A program made the translations under genes and the position numbers. From positions 219,058-283,057 of the forward strand of contig NJIE01000022.1 of the NCBI GenBank assembly GCA_002213445.1: a stretch of 64,000 nt of DNA. The letters run 5' to 3'. The notes beneath the pieces are model-generated. The model saw only the letters and a list, made by a program, of their open reading frames with translations. It made no database searches and had not been told where the DNA came from. Shown in pieces: positions 9,792 to 18,970 of the stretch. Positions within the stretch are counted from its first letter, which is position 1. Every line of letters begins with the position of its first letter. This stretch comes from Xenophilus sp. AP218F. Its GTDB lineage: Bacteria > Pseudomonadota > Gammaproteobacteria > Burkholderiales > Chromobacteriaceae.

Positions 9792-10781
9792 TCAGGCGTC
9801 GGGAAAAACCAGGCGCAGGAACGACATATCGTCGCCATGCGAATCAAGGAGCGCTCGTCTCATGACCGAGACATCGCGGCGCGACGAAGAGAAAGGCAAC
9901 GCGCCCTCCGGCACGCCGTCGCTATGCGCCCACACCTCTGTTCCTGACGGGGCGGAAAGCTGGGTCGCAGCGGCTTCAGGCCATTCAGGCCGCAGGCCAA
10001 GCGGCGGAGCCGCAGAGCGAAGCCTCTGCCACGCGCCGGAGGCAGCGCGGATCAACGCATCCGGCATGGCTGCGTTGAACAGGCGCAGCCGCCCGCGCCG
10101 GTCTATTTCAATGATGATCGCAGCCACATAACGGCCCTCTCCGCTATGGCGATGCAAAAAGCGGTTCACATCGCCCAAGAGCGCCGCGCCGAGGGCCATA
10201 TCCAAACCAGATTGGGAGAGCGCCAGCATCAGCAGCGCGGCGTCGAGGGCCGCGGATTCGCCGTGACCGGATGCGTCGGCCAACGCCAGCCAGGTTCGCT
10301 CGGGCGTGTCGACGCGCAGCACGATGTCGCCGCCAGTGGGCAAGACCGGCTGGACGGCGGCATCCCAAGACCACGCGGCAGGCGCGATGCGCTCGGCAAA
10401 ACGACTGAGCGACAAGCTGCCGTTGATGATTTGACAAGGACGGCCGCCAAACAGCAACGGGCAGATCCGGCCGCGCAACCATGCCCAGGCCAACAGGCGA
10501 TTGCGCAGAATCTCCAGATCAAACGCGCCAGGCAGAAAGTGCGCATCGGGAGAGGAAAGCCAAGGAGAGGCGCGACCGGACAGGAAAATCCATGCGCCGC
10601 CCGTCGCGGGGGCTTCGGGCAAGACGTCCATGGCAGCCCACGCCAGGTCTGCGACTATCAGTTCCGGCCCGGACTCAACCGGTTCAGCCGGACCACAGAA
10701 CCGCCAGTGCCACGAGGCCAGCAGCGCATCCCCCAGAATGGCGGCCTGGGCGACCTGCGGCAGCCACGCCCGGATACGCAC
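9792..10781 (-). CDS. SpoIIE/RsbU-type PP2C serine phosphatase
   Basis: A 329-aa protein. The C-terminal half carries the PP2C features of SpoIIE-like phosphatases: GGDIV at 150-154, ADASGHG at 168-174, and SHGDDMSF near the end supplying metal-binding acids. The first 100 residues have receiver-like hydrophobic spacing (LIVADLAW, WIFLSGR) but no clear phospho-acceptor set, so this is probably a degenerate receiver. Family members dephosphorylate a STAS anti-anti-sigma protein. Such a protein is encoded 18 bases upstream, so partner-switching with it is inferred. No serine kinase of the RsbW type is seen in the window. Confidence 0.82.
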   Translation of the reverse strand: MRIRAWLPQVAQAAILGDALLASWHWRFCGPAEPVESGPELIVADLAWAAMDVLPEAPATGGAWIFLSGRASPWLSSPDAHFLPGAFDLEILRNRLLAWAWLRGRICPLLFGGRPCQIINGSLSLSRFAERIAPAAWSWDAAVQPVLPTGGDIVLRVDTPERTWLALADASGHGESAALDAALLMLALSQSGLDMALGAALLGDVNRFLHRHSGEGRYVAAIIIEIDRRGRLRLFNAAMPDALIRAASGAWQRLRSAAPPLGLRPEWPEAAATQLSAPSGTEVWAHSDGVPEGALPFSSSRRDVSVMRRALLDSHGDDMSFLRLVFPDA

Positions 10782-10799
10782 GCGCCGGCTCCGTTCGGA

Positions 10800-11105
10800 T
10801 CAGCGAATGATGAACATTTTGGTGAAGCAGGCGATTTCAAATACCTGCATCACCGCTTCCCGGCAGTTGATCAGAATCATCGACTTCTTTTGGCTGGCCG
10901 CTCTCTCTTTCAACAGCAACAGCATTCCCAGCGCGGAACTGTCCAAGAAGGGCACCTGATCGAAATCCACCTGGATCTCCTCTACCGCCGGGTTGTCCAG
11001 CAGCTCCTGGCTCGCCTGACGAAAATCCTTGTGCAAATTGAAATCGAACTGCCCAATCAGCAGCAAGGTCCCCAGATTACCGTCAACTTTCACCACGGGT
11101 TTCAT
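10800..11105 (-). CDS. STAS-domain anti-anti-sigma-like protein
   Basis: A 101-aa single STAS domain. The motif FLDSSALGMLLLL places the phosphorylatable serine at Ser56/Ser57, as in SpoIIAA and RsbV. GAGGATCGAAG precedes the ATG. It is the first gene of the minus-strand run and is followed by its probable phosphatase. In other bacteria such proteins switch anti-sigma factors or bind diguanylate cyclases. Here the target is unknown, but co-transcription with a chemotaxis set implies a motility or surface-growth output. Confidence 0.88.
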   Translation of the reverse strand: MKPVVKVDGNLGTLLLIGQFDFNLHKDFRQASQELLDNPAVEEIQVDFDQVPFLDSSALGMLLLLKERAASQKKSMILINCREAVMQVFEIACFTKMFIIR

Positions 11106-11225
11106 CTTCGATCCTCATCTTGTCGTTGGCCCGCGACGTCACGCGACACGCAACTTGGCTTGAAAATATTAAACCGGGTCCGGCTCGCCAGGCGAGATCA
11201 GGACAATGCCAGCATAGCCTGAAAT

Positions 11226-12386
11226 TCAGCATGCCTGGCGCATTAGCGGCAACTCCAGCTCGAACCGCGCGCCGCCATCAGGCTGATTGCCGCAACGCAC
11301 CCGCCCGCCCAGCTCCTCCGCCACTTTCTTCACGATGGCCAGTCCCAGCCCGGTGCCGCCCTGCCGGGTGGTGAAGAAGGGTTCGAAAATCCGCTCGAAG
11401 GCGTCAGGATCAATCCCCGGCCCGGTATCCCGCACGACAAAATTCAAACACGCCTCGCCAGCGCTGACATCGAGCCGCACCCGTCCGCCTGGCGGCGTAA
11501 ACAACAGGGCGTTCTCCAGGAGGTTCAGCAACGCCCCCTGCAGCGCCTTCCGGTCGGCCATGACGGCAATGGCCGCATTTTGCGGCGCGTGGCACTCGAA
11601 CGCCACCCCCTTGTCATGACACTGCGGCGCCAGCACCGTGCACACGTCCTCCAGGAAGGCCGGCAACTCCAAAGATTCCAGATTGGATACCTGCCCGCGC
11701 ACGAAACCCAGCATGTTCTGGATCAGCCCCTCCAGCGCGCGCATCCGGGCCAGGCTCTTGTCCACAAAGCGCGCCCGGTCCTCGGGCGAGATGTCTTGCT
11801 TCAGATTCGCGGTATAGAGCATGGCGGTGGCGAGCGGAGTCCGCAGTTGATGCGCCAGTGACGCCGCCATGCTGCCCATTGACGCCAGCTTCTGCTGCCT
11901 TGCCAATTCCGAGCTCAACTGGTGCAATCTTGAGACATCGTGAATAAGCACAATGCGTCCGCCCGCGGCCGGAAAGTCCTGCGCCTGCAAAGACAGCCGC
12001 AAGCCGCTGCTTTTCTGCGCGGAACGATAGGTATCGTCCGCTTCCGAACGCTCCAAACCCGCCAGCACATCCGTCCAGCGCGCGCCGACATGGCCGCCCC
12101 CCAACATGGTTTCAGCAGCAATATTTTCATTGATAACAATATCTTCCGGCGACAGCTCCACCACGCCGGCGGGCATGATGGCCAGCAGCATCGCCAGCCG
12201 CTCGGCTAGCGCGGCATTTTCATCGCGCTGGGTGCGCAGCTGATTGTTGGCCTCGTCCAGCTGCGCATTCAAAACCGCGACCTGATTCTCAAGTTGTCTA
12301 TACGCATCAATGAGTTGACTGGATACGGCATTGAACTGCTCGAATGCCGCCTCCAGCTGCTGTTGGTCGTTCAAGCTTGAAACCAT
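11226..12386 (-). CDS. PAS histidine kinase of the FlrB/FleS type
   Basis: Cytoplasmic sensor kinase. An N-terminal coiled coil rich in Gln/Asn/Leu is followed by a PAS-like segment (IMPAGVVELSPEDIVINENI), an H box ASLAHQLRTPLATAM, N box NLLENALLF, and G boxes DTGPGIDP and GGTGLGLAI. There is no membrane segment. This layout matches FlrB/FleS kinases that act with a sigma-54 activator on flagellar genes, but no such activator is adjacent. The ATG at 12386 is preferred; a GTG at 12422 would add 12 residues, and neither has a strong ribosome site. It is divergent from the cheV operon. Confidence 0.85.
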   Translation of the reverse strand: MVSSLNDQQQLEAAFEQFNAVSSQLIDAYRQLENQVAVLNAQLDEANNQLRTQRDENAALAERLAMLLAIMPAGVVELSPEDIVINENIAAETMLGGGHVGARWTDVLAGLERSEADDTYRSAQKSSGLRLSLQAQDFPAAGGRIVLIHDVSRLHQLSSELARQQKLASMGSMAASLAHQLRTPLATAMLYTANLKQDISPEDRARFVDKSLARMRALEGLIQNMLGFVRGQVSNLESLELPAFLEDVCTVLAPQCHDKGVAFECHAPQNAAIAVMADRKALQGALLNLLENALLFTPPGGRVRLDVSAGEACLNFVVRDTGPGIDPDAFERIFEPFFTTRQGGTGLGLAIVKKVAEELGGRVRCGNQPDGGARFELELPLMRQAC

Positions 12387-12408
12387 AGTCGTGATCGCCT
12401 GCGAGTCA

Positions 12409-12439
12409 TTTGTAAAAAGCACTTAAACAGTATGATAAT
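12409..12439 (+). promoter_or_regulatory. candidate promoter of the cheV-cheZ-cheA operon
   Basis: TTTGTA (12409-12414) and TATGAT (12431-12436) are separated by 16 bases in the AT-rich gap between the divergent kinase and cheV. They resemble sigma-70 boxes. The distance to the cheV start is about 125 bases. No sigma-28 motif was found here. Confidence 0.35.
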
Positions 12440-12564
12440 GAGGACAATACGGTGAGCCAACTTGCGCCTGACATCCGGGGCAAGCAAAAAAAACCGGGAA
12501 AAACTCATATCTGGCGTATAACGGGTAGTAGTACGCCATTCAAAAAGATGCTGCGGAGGTTTCT

Positions 12565-13515
12565 GTGTCAGAGCTTCTCAAAAAAATCGACGCCAGAACC
12601 AAACTGGCCGGCACCAACAAGCTGGAGATCCTGCTCTTCTCCCTGGGGCATGACCAGCGCACCGGTCGCAAGGAAATTTTTGGTATCAACGTCTTCAAGG
12701 TGCGCGAAGTGATGCGCACCCCGGAGATCACATCGGCCCCTGAAATGCCCTCCTCTGTCGAGGGCATGGTCAGCCTACGCGGCGCGCTCGTGCCGGTTAT
12801 CGACCTGGCCAAATACTCTGGCATCGTAACCAGCAATCGCCCGGAAATCATGATCGTAACCGAATACAACGGTCATACCCAGGGCTTTCTGGTAGAGGCT
12901 GTGGACACCATTCTGCGTCTGGACTGGTCCGCCATGCGCGTACCGCCGGACATGATCACCAACCGCATGGCCGGCCTGGTTACCGCCGTCACCGAACTGG
13001 ACAACGGCACCTTGGTGATGATGATGGACGTGGAGAAAGTGCTGGCCGAAACCAGCGTGATCGACGACGGCCACACCTTCATCAACATCGAACCGGTCAA
13101 GGAGGAACGCCACATTTTCTTCGCCGACGACTCGGCGGTGGCGCGGAAACAGATAGAACGCACCCTCGATGCCATGCGGATAAAATATACATCCGCCATC
13201 AACGGCATGCGCGGCTGGGAAGATTTGCAAAAGATGGCCATGCAGGCCGAGGGCGCTGGCCGCAAGCTGTCCGACGAACTGCACTTGATCCTGACCGATG
13301 TGGAAATGCCGGAGATGGACGGCTACATGCTGACCAAGATGATCAAGAACGACCCCCGCTTCGCCGGCATTCCAGTACTGATGCACTCCTCCCTCTCCGG
13401 CTCCTCCAACCAGAAACTTGGAGAATCGGTGGGTGTTGACTCTTATGTTTCGAAGTTCGAGCCACAGAAACTGTCTGCCAAGCTGCGACAGATGCTCAAA
13501 CTGGAAGAAGAGTAA
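12565..13515 (+). CDS. cheV: chemotaxis adaptor CheV, first copy
   Basis: A 316-aa hybrid of a CheW domain (about 1-165) and a receiver (about 175-316, acidic pair in FFADDSAVAR, phospho-acceptor Asp in LTDVEMPEMDGY). CheV couples receptors to CheA and dampens signalling when phosphorylated. The start is GTG at 12565, with GGAGG at 12555-12559. A second CheV follows 33 bases later with the same architecture and many shared blocks, so this is a tandem duplication. Confidence 0.94.
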   Translation: MSELLKKIDARTKLAGTNKLEILLFSLGHDQRTGRKEIFGINVFKVREVMRTPEITSAPEMPSSVEGMVSLRGALVPVIDLAKYSGIVTSNRPEIMIVTEYNGHTQGFLVEAVDTILRLDWSAMRVPPDMITNRMAGLVTAVTELDNGTLVMMMDVEKVLAETSVIDDGHTFINIEPVKEERHIFFADDSAVARKQIERTLDAMRIKYTSAINGMRGWEDLQKMAMQAEGAGRKLSDELHLILTDVEMPEMDGYMLTKMIKNDPRFAGIPVLMHSSLSGSSNQKLGESVGVDSYVSKFEPQKLSAKLRQMLKLEEE

Positions 13516-13548
13516 AAGCGAAGAATCGAACTCGGGAGAGGAATAAAC

Positions 13549-14490
13549 ATGCCAGCCACAGATGCCTCCTTGCTTGCCAGCGTAGACGCCAGAACCAAAC
13601 TGGCGGGCTCCAATAAAATGGAGATTCTGCTTTTTTCGCTGGGCACGCGGGAAACTTTTGGGATCAACGTATTCAAGGTGCGTGAGGTTTCCCAAACCCC
13701 TTTCATCACCAAAGCGCCCAACATGCCTTTTGGGGTGGAGGGCGTGCTGTCGCTGCGCGGCAATATCATCCCGGTCATCTCGCTGGCCAAATTCATCGGT
13801 TCGGACACAGGCATCAGCAAGTTCGAAACCATGATCGTCACCGAATTCAACAAGAGCACCCAGGCTTTTCTTGTCGACTCGGTTGATCGAATCATCCGTG
13901 TGGACTGGGACAAGGTCCGGGCCCCGGAAAACATCATGACCACCGTAGGCACCAATCAGAACCTGATCACGGCCATCACCGAACTGGAAAACGGCAAACT
14001 GGTTTCGATTCTGGACGTGGAACAGATTCTGGCCAGCGTGGTGGGCGAACCCCGCCTGCCCGACGTGCCGACCGCGCAGCTGGAAAGCGATCAATACGTC
14101 TTTTTCGTCGACGACTCCGTCGTGGCTCGCAAGGAAATCACTGGCGTGCTGGAAAAAATGGGCCTCAAGTTCCAGCAAGCCACCAATGGCCGCGAGGCCT
14201 GGGATCGCTTGCAAGTGCTGGCCGGCCGCAACTGGGCCGAAGACGAATGCCTGCACGATTACCTCAAAATCATTCTGGTGGATGCGGAAATGCCGGAAAT
14301 GGACGGCTACGTGCTCACCAAACTGATCAAGTCTGACCAACGTTTCAAGGGCATCCCGGTGATCATGCACTCCTCGCTGTCATCCAATGCCAATAGGGCG
14401 ATGGGCTCCAGCGTGGGGGTTGACTCCTACGTTGCCAAGTTTGATCCAGGCGTATTGGCAGAAACTTTGATTCCATTCCTGCAAAGGTAG
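13549..14490 (+). CDS. cheV: chemotaxis adaptor CheV, second copy
   Basis: A 313-aa CheW-receiver fusion (phospho-acceptor Asp in LVDAEMPEMDGYVL, acidic pair in FFVDDSVVARKE). GGGAGAGG precedes the ATG. Compared with the upstream copy it shares DARTKLAGxNKxEILLFSLG at the N-terminus and MHSSLSxxxN near the C-terminus, but it lacks a short insertion after FSLG. The two copies have diverged throughout, so the duplication is old. Confidence 0.94.
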   Translation: MPATDASLLASVDARTKLAGSNKMEILLFSLGTRETFGINVFKVREVSQTPFITKAPNMPFGVEGVLSLRGNIIPVISLAKFIGSDTGISKFETMIVTEFNKSTQAFLVDSVDRIIRVDWDKVRAPENIMTTVGTNQNLITAITELENGKLVSILDVEQILASVVGEPRLPDVPTAQLESDQYVFFVDDSVVARKEITGVLEKMGLKFQQATNGREAWDRLQVLAGRNWAEDECLHDYLKIILVDAEMPEMDGYVLTKLIKSDQRFKGIPVIMHSSLSSNANRAMGSSVGVDSYVAKFDPGVLAETLIPFLQR

Positions 14491-14541
14491 TCGCTACAAT
14501 GTGCGGCTTGATGGATCTCAGATAATTCAGGATATACCTCG

Positions 14542-14937
14542 ATGTCAGACAAGAATACTCGATTCCTAGTTGTGGACGACTTCTCCACCATGCGAAGAAT
14601 CGTTCGCAACCTGTTGAAAGAGTTGGGCTTTACCAACGTGGATGAGGCAGAGGACGGCCAAGTCGCGTTGCACAAACTCAAGACCCAACACTTCGACTTT
14701 ATCGTCTCCGACTGGAACATGCCCAACATGACCGGCATTGAGCTGCTGAAGGCCGTGCGCGCCGATCCGCAACTGAAGCATCTGCCGTTCATGATGATTA
14801 CCGCAGAGGCCAAACGGGAAAACATCATCGAAGCCGCCATGGCCGGCGCCAGCGGCTACATCGTCAAACCGTTTACCGCAGCGACTCTGGAAGAAAAGAT
14901 GAACAAGATCTTCCAGAACATGAACAAGCCAGCCTGA
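14542..14937 (+). CDS. cheY: motor response regulator CheY
   Basis: A 131-aa receiver with Asp12/Asp13, Asp57, Thr87, Tyr106 and Lys109 at exactly the enterobacterial CheY positions. [15 protein letters not shown] is typical of motor-binding CheY. Phospho-CheY binds the flagellar switch and changes rotation. It lies 51 bases after the second cheV and is followed by cheZ, its phosphatase, which supports a direct role in flagellar control. Confidence 0.97.
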   Translation: MSDKNTRFLVVDDFSTMRRIVRNLLKELGFTNVDEAEDGQVALHKLKTQHFDFIVSDWNMPNMTGIELLKAVRADPQLKHLPFMMITAEAKRENIIEAAMAGASGYIVKPFTAATLEEKMNKIFQNMNKPA

Positions 14938-14981
14938 ACACCGAAAAAGACTGCCAGCGTCAGTATTGAGGAGGATTGAAC

Positions 14982-15749
14982 GTGCCCGACCACATTTTGG
15001 AAAACGGAGACAGCCCGGAACTGGAGGCGCTGTTCGACAGCATTGCCCACCAGCAAGCCGAGGTTGCGACTGACCCCGTTGCAGCCACTGCGGCCCCGGC
15101 CCAGACCAATCAGGATGCCGGTCTCGCGCTTAATCCTCACAGCAGTCCGTCAAACATGTATGAACAAATAGGCCAGCTGACCCGGAAAATGCACGACGCC
15201 CTACGCGACATGGGTTACGACAAATCACTGGAACGGGTCGCCGAAGCCATACCCGACGCGAAAGACCGGCTGGCGTACATCGCTTCGCTGACGGAAAGTT
15301 CCGCCGATCGGGTTCTCAACGCCACCGATATCGCCAAGCCATATCAGGACAACCTGGAAAGACAAGCGCTGGCCCTGAGCGAACGCTGGAACAAGCTGTA
15401 CGCCAACATACTGACCGTTGAAGAGTTCAAGGCGCTCGCTGCCGATACCCGCAAGTATCTGAACGAGGTGCCCTCCCAGACCCAGGCCACCAGCACTCAG
15501 CTGTTGGAAATCGTCATGGCTCAGGACTTTCAGGATCTGACCGGCCAAGTCATCAAAAAAATGATGGGCATGGTCAAGATTTTGGAAACCGAACTGGTCA
15601 ATTTCCTGATCGAGTTCTCTCCTGACGAGAAAAAGGGCGAACTCAGTCCGAACCTTCTCAATGGCCCGGTGATCAATCCGGAAGGCCGTCAGGATGTCGT
15701 AACCAGTCAGCAGCAAGTGGATGACCTGCTGGAAAGCCTTGGCTTCTAA
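14982..15749 (+). CDS. cheZ: CheY-P phosphatase CheZ
   Basis: A 255-aa helical phosphatase for phospho-CheY. The catalytic segment AQDFQDLTGQVIKKMM carries the conserved Asp and Gln. The C-terminus VDDLLESLGF is the CheY-tethering peptide on a flexible linker. GTG at 14982, spaced correctly after GAGGAGGA, is the best start; a TTG six bases earlier overlaps the ribosome site. It lies between cheY and cheA. Confidence 0.95.
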   Translation: MPDHILENGDSPELEALFDSIAHQQAEVATDPVAATAAPAQTNQDAGLALNPHSSPSNMYEQIGQLTRKMHDALRDMGYDKSLERVAEAIPDAKDRLAYIASLTESSADRVLNATDIAKPYQDNLERQALALSERWNKLYANILTVEEFKALAADTRKYLNEVPSQTQATSTQLLEIVMAQDFQDLTGQVIKKMMGMVKILETELVNFLIEFSPDEKKGELSPNLLNGPVINPEGRQDVVTSQQQVDDLLESLGF

Positions 15750-15791
15750 ACAAGCAGCGAGCAGATAACGCACAATGCGTGGGGTGGAAAA

Positions 15792-17696
15792 ATGAGCGAA
15801 TTTGGCGGAATGGAAGAGTTGCTGCAAGACTTTCTGATGGAGTCGACCGACCTTCTGTCCGATGTGGACAATAAACTGGTTGAACTGGAAAAGCGCCCGG
15901 AAGACAAGGCGCTGCTCAATGATATTTTCCGGGGATTCCACACCATCAAAGGCGGCGCGGGCTTCCTCAATGTCAGCCCCATGGTCAACCTGTGCCACCG
16001 CACCGAGAATCTCTTCGACAAGCTGCGCAATGGCGAATTGCACATCACCCCGGAAGTGATGGACGTTATTCTGGACGCTACGGGCATCGTGCGCGATATG
16101 TTCGGGACGCTGGGGCAGGGCCTGATGCCGGGCGACGCCGACTCTCGCGTATTGGCTGCGCTTGACGCCGTGCTGGCAGGCGAGTCGCTTGCCGCCTCGC
16201 CCCCCGCGCCAAGCGCGCCAGCAGCGCCCGCCGTCGTTCCGGTCGCAGCCGCCGCGACGCCGGCTCCGGCAGCCAGCGGAACCGAACCGGACTGGAATCA
16301 GCTCTATCAGGCAGTCAGTCCCAATGGCAATGTTGCGGCTGAACCTCAAGTTGTCGCAACTGCGGCTCCCGCTCCTGCGGTGCTTGCTCCCGCAGCCACT
16401 CCAGAGCCTGCCGCCAGCAAACCCGCGGCCAGCAAGCCTGCGCAAACCAGCAAACCTTCGGGCGGCAATCCGGCAGCCAGCGGCCCCCAAGAAAACACCA
16501 TCCGCATCGACACTGTTCGGCTAGACATGGTGCTGAATTTGTCCGGAGAAATCGGTCTGACCAAAAACCGGCTGACCACCCTGCGCACGGAGATTCTGCA
16601 AGGCAATCGCGATACCAATACCTTGCGCTCTCTGGACGAAGCCATCAGTCAGTTGGATCTGCTGGTCGGCGACTTGCAGAACGCGGTCATGAAGACCCGC
16701 ATGCAGCCGATTGGCCGCCTGTTCCAGAAATACCCGCGCTTGGCTCGCGACTTGGCTCGCCAATTGGGCAAGGAAGTGGAACTGGTCCTCACCGGCGAGG
16801 AAACCGAACTCGACAAGACCATGATCGAGGATCTGAACGACCCTCTGGTTCACCTGGTGCGCAATGCGGTTGATCACGGCATCGAATCGCCGGAAGATCG
16901 CATCGCCTCCGGCAAAAAACCGCAAGCCTTGGTGCAACTGACCGCCGAGCAAGTCGGCGATCACATCCTGATCGAGATCACCGACGACGGCAAGGGGATG
17001 AATCCCGATGCGCTGCGTCGCAAGGCCATCGAAAAAGGCCTGATCGATCAGGAAACCGCCAACTCGCTGGACGAAAAGCAATGCTTGCAGCTGATCTTCC
17101 TGCCGGGCTTCTCCACCAAGGATCAAATCTCCAGCGTATCCGGCCGCGGTGTCGGCATGGACGTGGTTCGAACCAATATCCAGAAGCTGAACGGCCGCAT
17201 CGACATCAGCTCGGTGCCGGGCGAAGGCACCCGCATCAGCATCTCGCTGCCGCTGACCTTGGCGATCCTGCCGGTGCTGGTGGTGCGCGCCTGCAACCAG
17301 CCATTCGCGGTTCCGCTCGCCATGGTGCGTGAAATCATCACCATCGATAGCGGCGCCATCCAGGAGGTTTCCGGCAAGCCGACCATTGTCGTTCGCGATG
17401 AAATTCTGCCGCTCAAGACGCTGGCAGGCCTGCTGCGCTGGGAACCGACCCAGAAGCCTTATTTCGGGGTGCTGATGCAATCGGCGGAGAAATCCTTCAT
17501 CCTCGCCATCGACTCCTTTGTCGGTCGAGACGATGTCGTAATCAAACCGTTGCAAAACATTCGCCCCAAAGGCGTGGCGGGTGCTACCCTGTCGGGCGAC
17601 GGCTCGGTGGTTCTGGTTCTCGACATGGAAGACTTGCTCTCTTCCAGCGAGGCCGGGGGCAACGTGGTCAAAGGCACGGAAATGATTACCAGCTAG
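15792..17696 (+). CDS. cheA: chemotaxis histidine kinase CheA (CheZ-linked system)
   Basis: A 634-aa kinase: Hpt with His50 in GFHTIKGGAGFL; a long Ala/Pro/Lys linker (about 135-235) where a CheY-binding P2 domain would usually be; dimerisation helices; an ATPase ([21 protein letters not shown]); and a terminal CheW domain. No P2 domain can be recognised by eye. This is shorter than the che2-like CheA, and the two are only modestly alike outside the catalytic core. CheR, CheB and CheW are missing from this operon, so those functions must come from elsewhere. Confidence 0.95.
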   Translation: MSEFGGMEELLQDFLMESTDLLSDVDNKLVELEKRPEDKALLNDIFRGFHTIKGGAGFLNVSPMVNLCHRTENLFDKLRNGELHITPEVMDVILDATGIVRDMFGTLGQGLMPGDADSRVLAALDAVLAGESLAASPPAPSAPAAPAVVPVAAAATPAPAASGTEPDWNQLYQAVSPNGNVAAEPQVVATAAPAPAVLAPAATPEPAASKPAASKPAQTSKPSGGNPAASGPQENTIRIDTVRLDMVLNLSGEIGLTKNRLTTLRTEILQGNRDTNTLRSLDEAISQLDLLVGDLQNAVMKTRMQPIGRLFQKYPRLARDLARQLGKEVELVLTGEETELDKTMIEDLNDPLVHLVRNAVDHGIESPEDRIASGKKPQALVQLTAEQVGDHILIEITDDGKGMNPDALRRKAIEKGLIDQETANSLDEKQCLQLIFLPGFSTKDQISSVSGRGVGMDVVRTNIQKLNGRIDISSVPGEGTRISISLPLTLAILPVLVVRACNQPFAVPLAMVREIITIDSGAIQEVSGKPTIVVRDEILPLKTLAGLLRWEPTQKPYFGVLMQSAEKSFILAIDSFVGRDDVVIKPLQNIRPKGVAGATLSGDGSVVLVLDMEDLLSSSEAGGNVVKGTEMITS

Positions 17697-17715
17697 GAGT
17701 CAACTGGGGCGCATA

Positions 17716-18939
17716 ATGACACTTACAAACGCCTTTATCGGGCGGCAGCCCGTTCTGAACCGGAATCAGCAGCTCATTGGATATGAGCTGCTTTTTCGTC
17801 CCGACAGCCAGGCCGCTGCCGTAGGCAAGCACGCTGAGCTCCAGGCCGATACGCAAGTGCTGGTCAACACCCTGAACAATATGGGCACCAGCTGGCTGAT
17901 CGGCAACAAGCTGGCCTTCATCAACGTCGGCGAAGCGATGATGAGCAGCGAATTTCTGGAACTGCTCCCCCCGCGGCGCGTGATTCTCGATTTATCCCCC
18001 CGCACCATGCCTTCCAGCGAGTTGCTGTCGCGAGCCAGGCATTTGCGCTCAATGGGCTTTGGCATCGCCCTGGACGACTTCAGCTTCGATGCGCCATCCG
18101 CGGCTTTTCTGGAGCTGGCCAACTACGTCAAGCTGGACATCCAGAATCAAAGCGCAGAGCATTTTCAGATGATCGCCACGCGCTTGCGCAGCTATCCCGT
18201 CATCCGGATTGCCGAGCGCGTGGAAAGCCATGCCCAATTCCATCTATGCAAAGAGCTGGGCATGGACGGTTTCCAGGGCTTCTACTTCGCCAAGCCCGAA
18301 ACCCTGGCCGCGCGAGTCATTCATCCTTCCTTCGCCAATACTCTGGAACTGATCAACCTGTTGCGCATGGACGCTGACGTGCGCGATATCGAACAGATCC
18401 TGAAACGCGACGTCGCGCTTTCGTACAAGCTGCTGCGCTACGTCAACTCCGCGGCTGCCGGCCTCAACACCGTCATCAGTTCCTTCGCCCATGCCGTTAC
18501 CGTGCTGGGTTATCAGAAACTGTACCGCTGGCTGACCTTGCTGCTGGTTACGGCATCGGATGAAAACCATGCGCCGCCCGCCTTGCAGAAAACAGCGGTC
18601 ACGCGCGGCCGCTTCATGGAGCTGCTGGGACTGGCCTGCGGCGAACACCACGAGGCCTGCGACAATCTGTTCATCCTCGGCATGTTCAGCCTGCTCGACG
18701 TGCTATTCGACATGCCGATGGACAAAGTCATCGAACACCTGCAACTGCCGGACGCCATCGTGGAAGCCCTGCTGCATGGCAAGGGCAATATGGGCGCTTA
18801 TCTGCAACTGGCCAAGGCCTGCGAGGATGGCAGCTTGAGCAGCGTGCCGCAGCTATGCGAGCAGCTCGGCATTTCCAGCCAGCAACTCAACGAGGCCCAC
18901 GTCGCGGCGCTCGCATGGACGGAGGAACTGGGCTTATAA
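17716..18939 (+). CDS. EAL-HDOD signalling protein
   Basis: A 407-aa protein with a degenerate EAL domain (about 5-200) and an HDOD domain (about 205-395). The EAL signature appears as YELLFRP, and few of the acidic metal ligands of active phosphodiesterases can be recognised, so c-di-GMP hydrolysis is doubtful. The HDOD part has FAHAVTVLGYQKLYRWLTLLL. Such proteins act as regulatory adaptors in motility and twitching pathways. It follows cheA by 19 bases and is probably co-transcribed. Confidence 0.88.
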   Translation: MTLTNAFIGRQPVLNRNQQLIGYELLFRPDSQAAAVGKHAELQADTQVLVNTLNNMGTSWLIGNKLAFINVGEAMMSSEFLELLPPRRVILDLSPRTMPSSELLSRARHLRSMGFGIALDDFSFDAPSAAFLELANYVKLDIQNQSAEHFQMIATRLRSYPVIRIAERVESHAQFHLCKELGMDGFQGFYFAKPETLAARVIHPSFANTLELINLLRMDADVRDIEQILKRDVALSYKLLRYVNSAAAGLNTVISSFAHAVTVLGYQKLYRWLTLLLVTASDENHAPPALQKTAVTRGRFMELLGLACGEHHEACDNLFILGMFSLLDVLFDMPMDKVIEHLQLPDAIVEALLHGKGNMGAYLQLAKACEDGSLSSVPQLCEQLGISSQQLNEAHVAALAWTEELGL

Positions 18940-18970
18940 TTCACGGCCTTGCAAGGTTGTTACCCCGCCC

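Noticed and set aside
16200..16490. CRISPR-like or tandem DNA repeat in the second cheA
   Set aside because: The repetitive look comes from an Ala/Pro/Lys codon-biased linker, with no fixed repeat unit.
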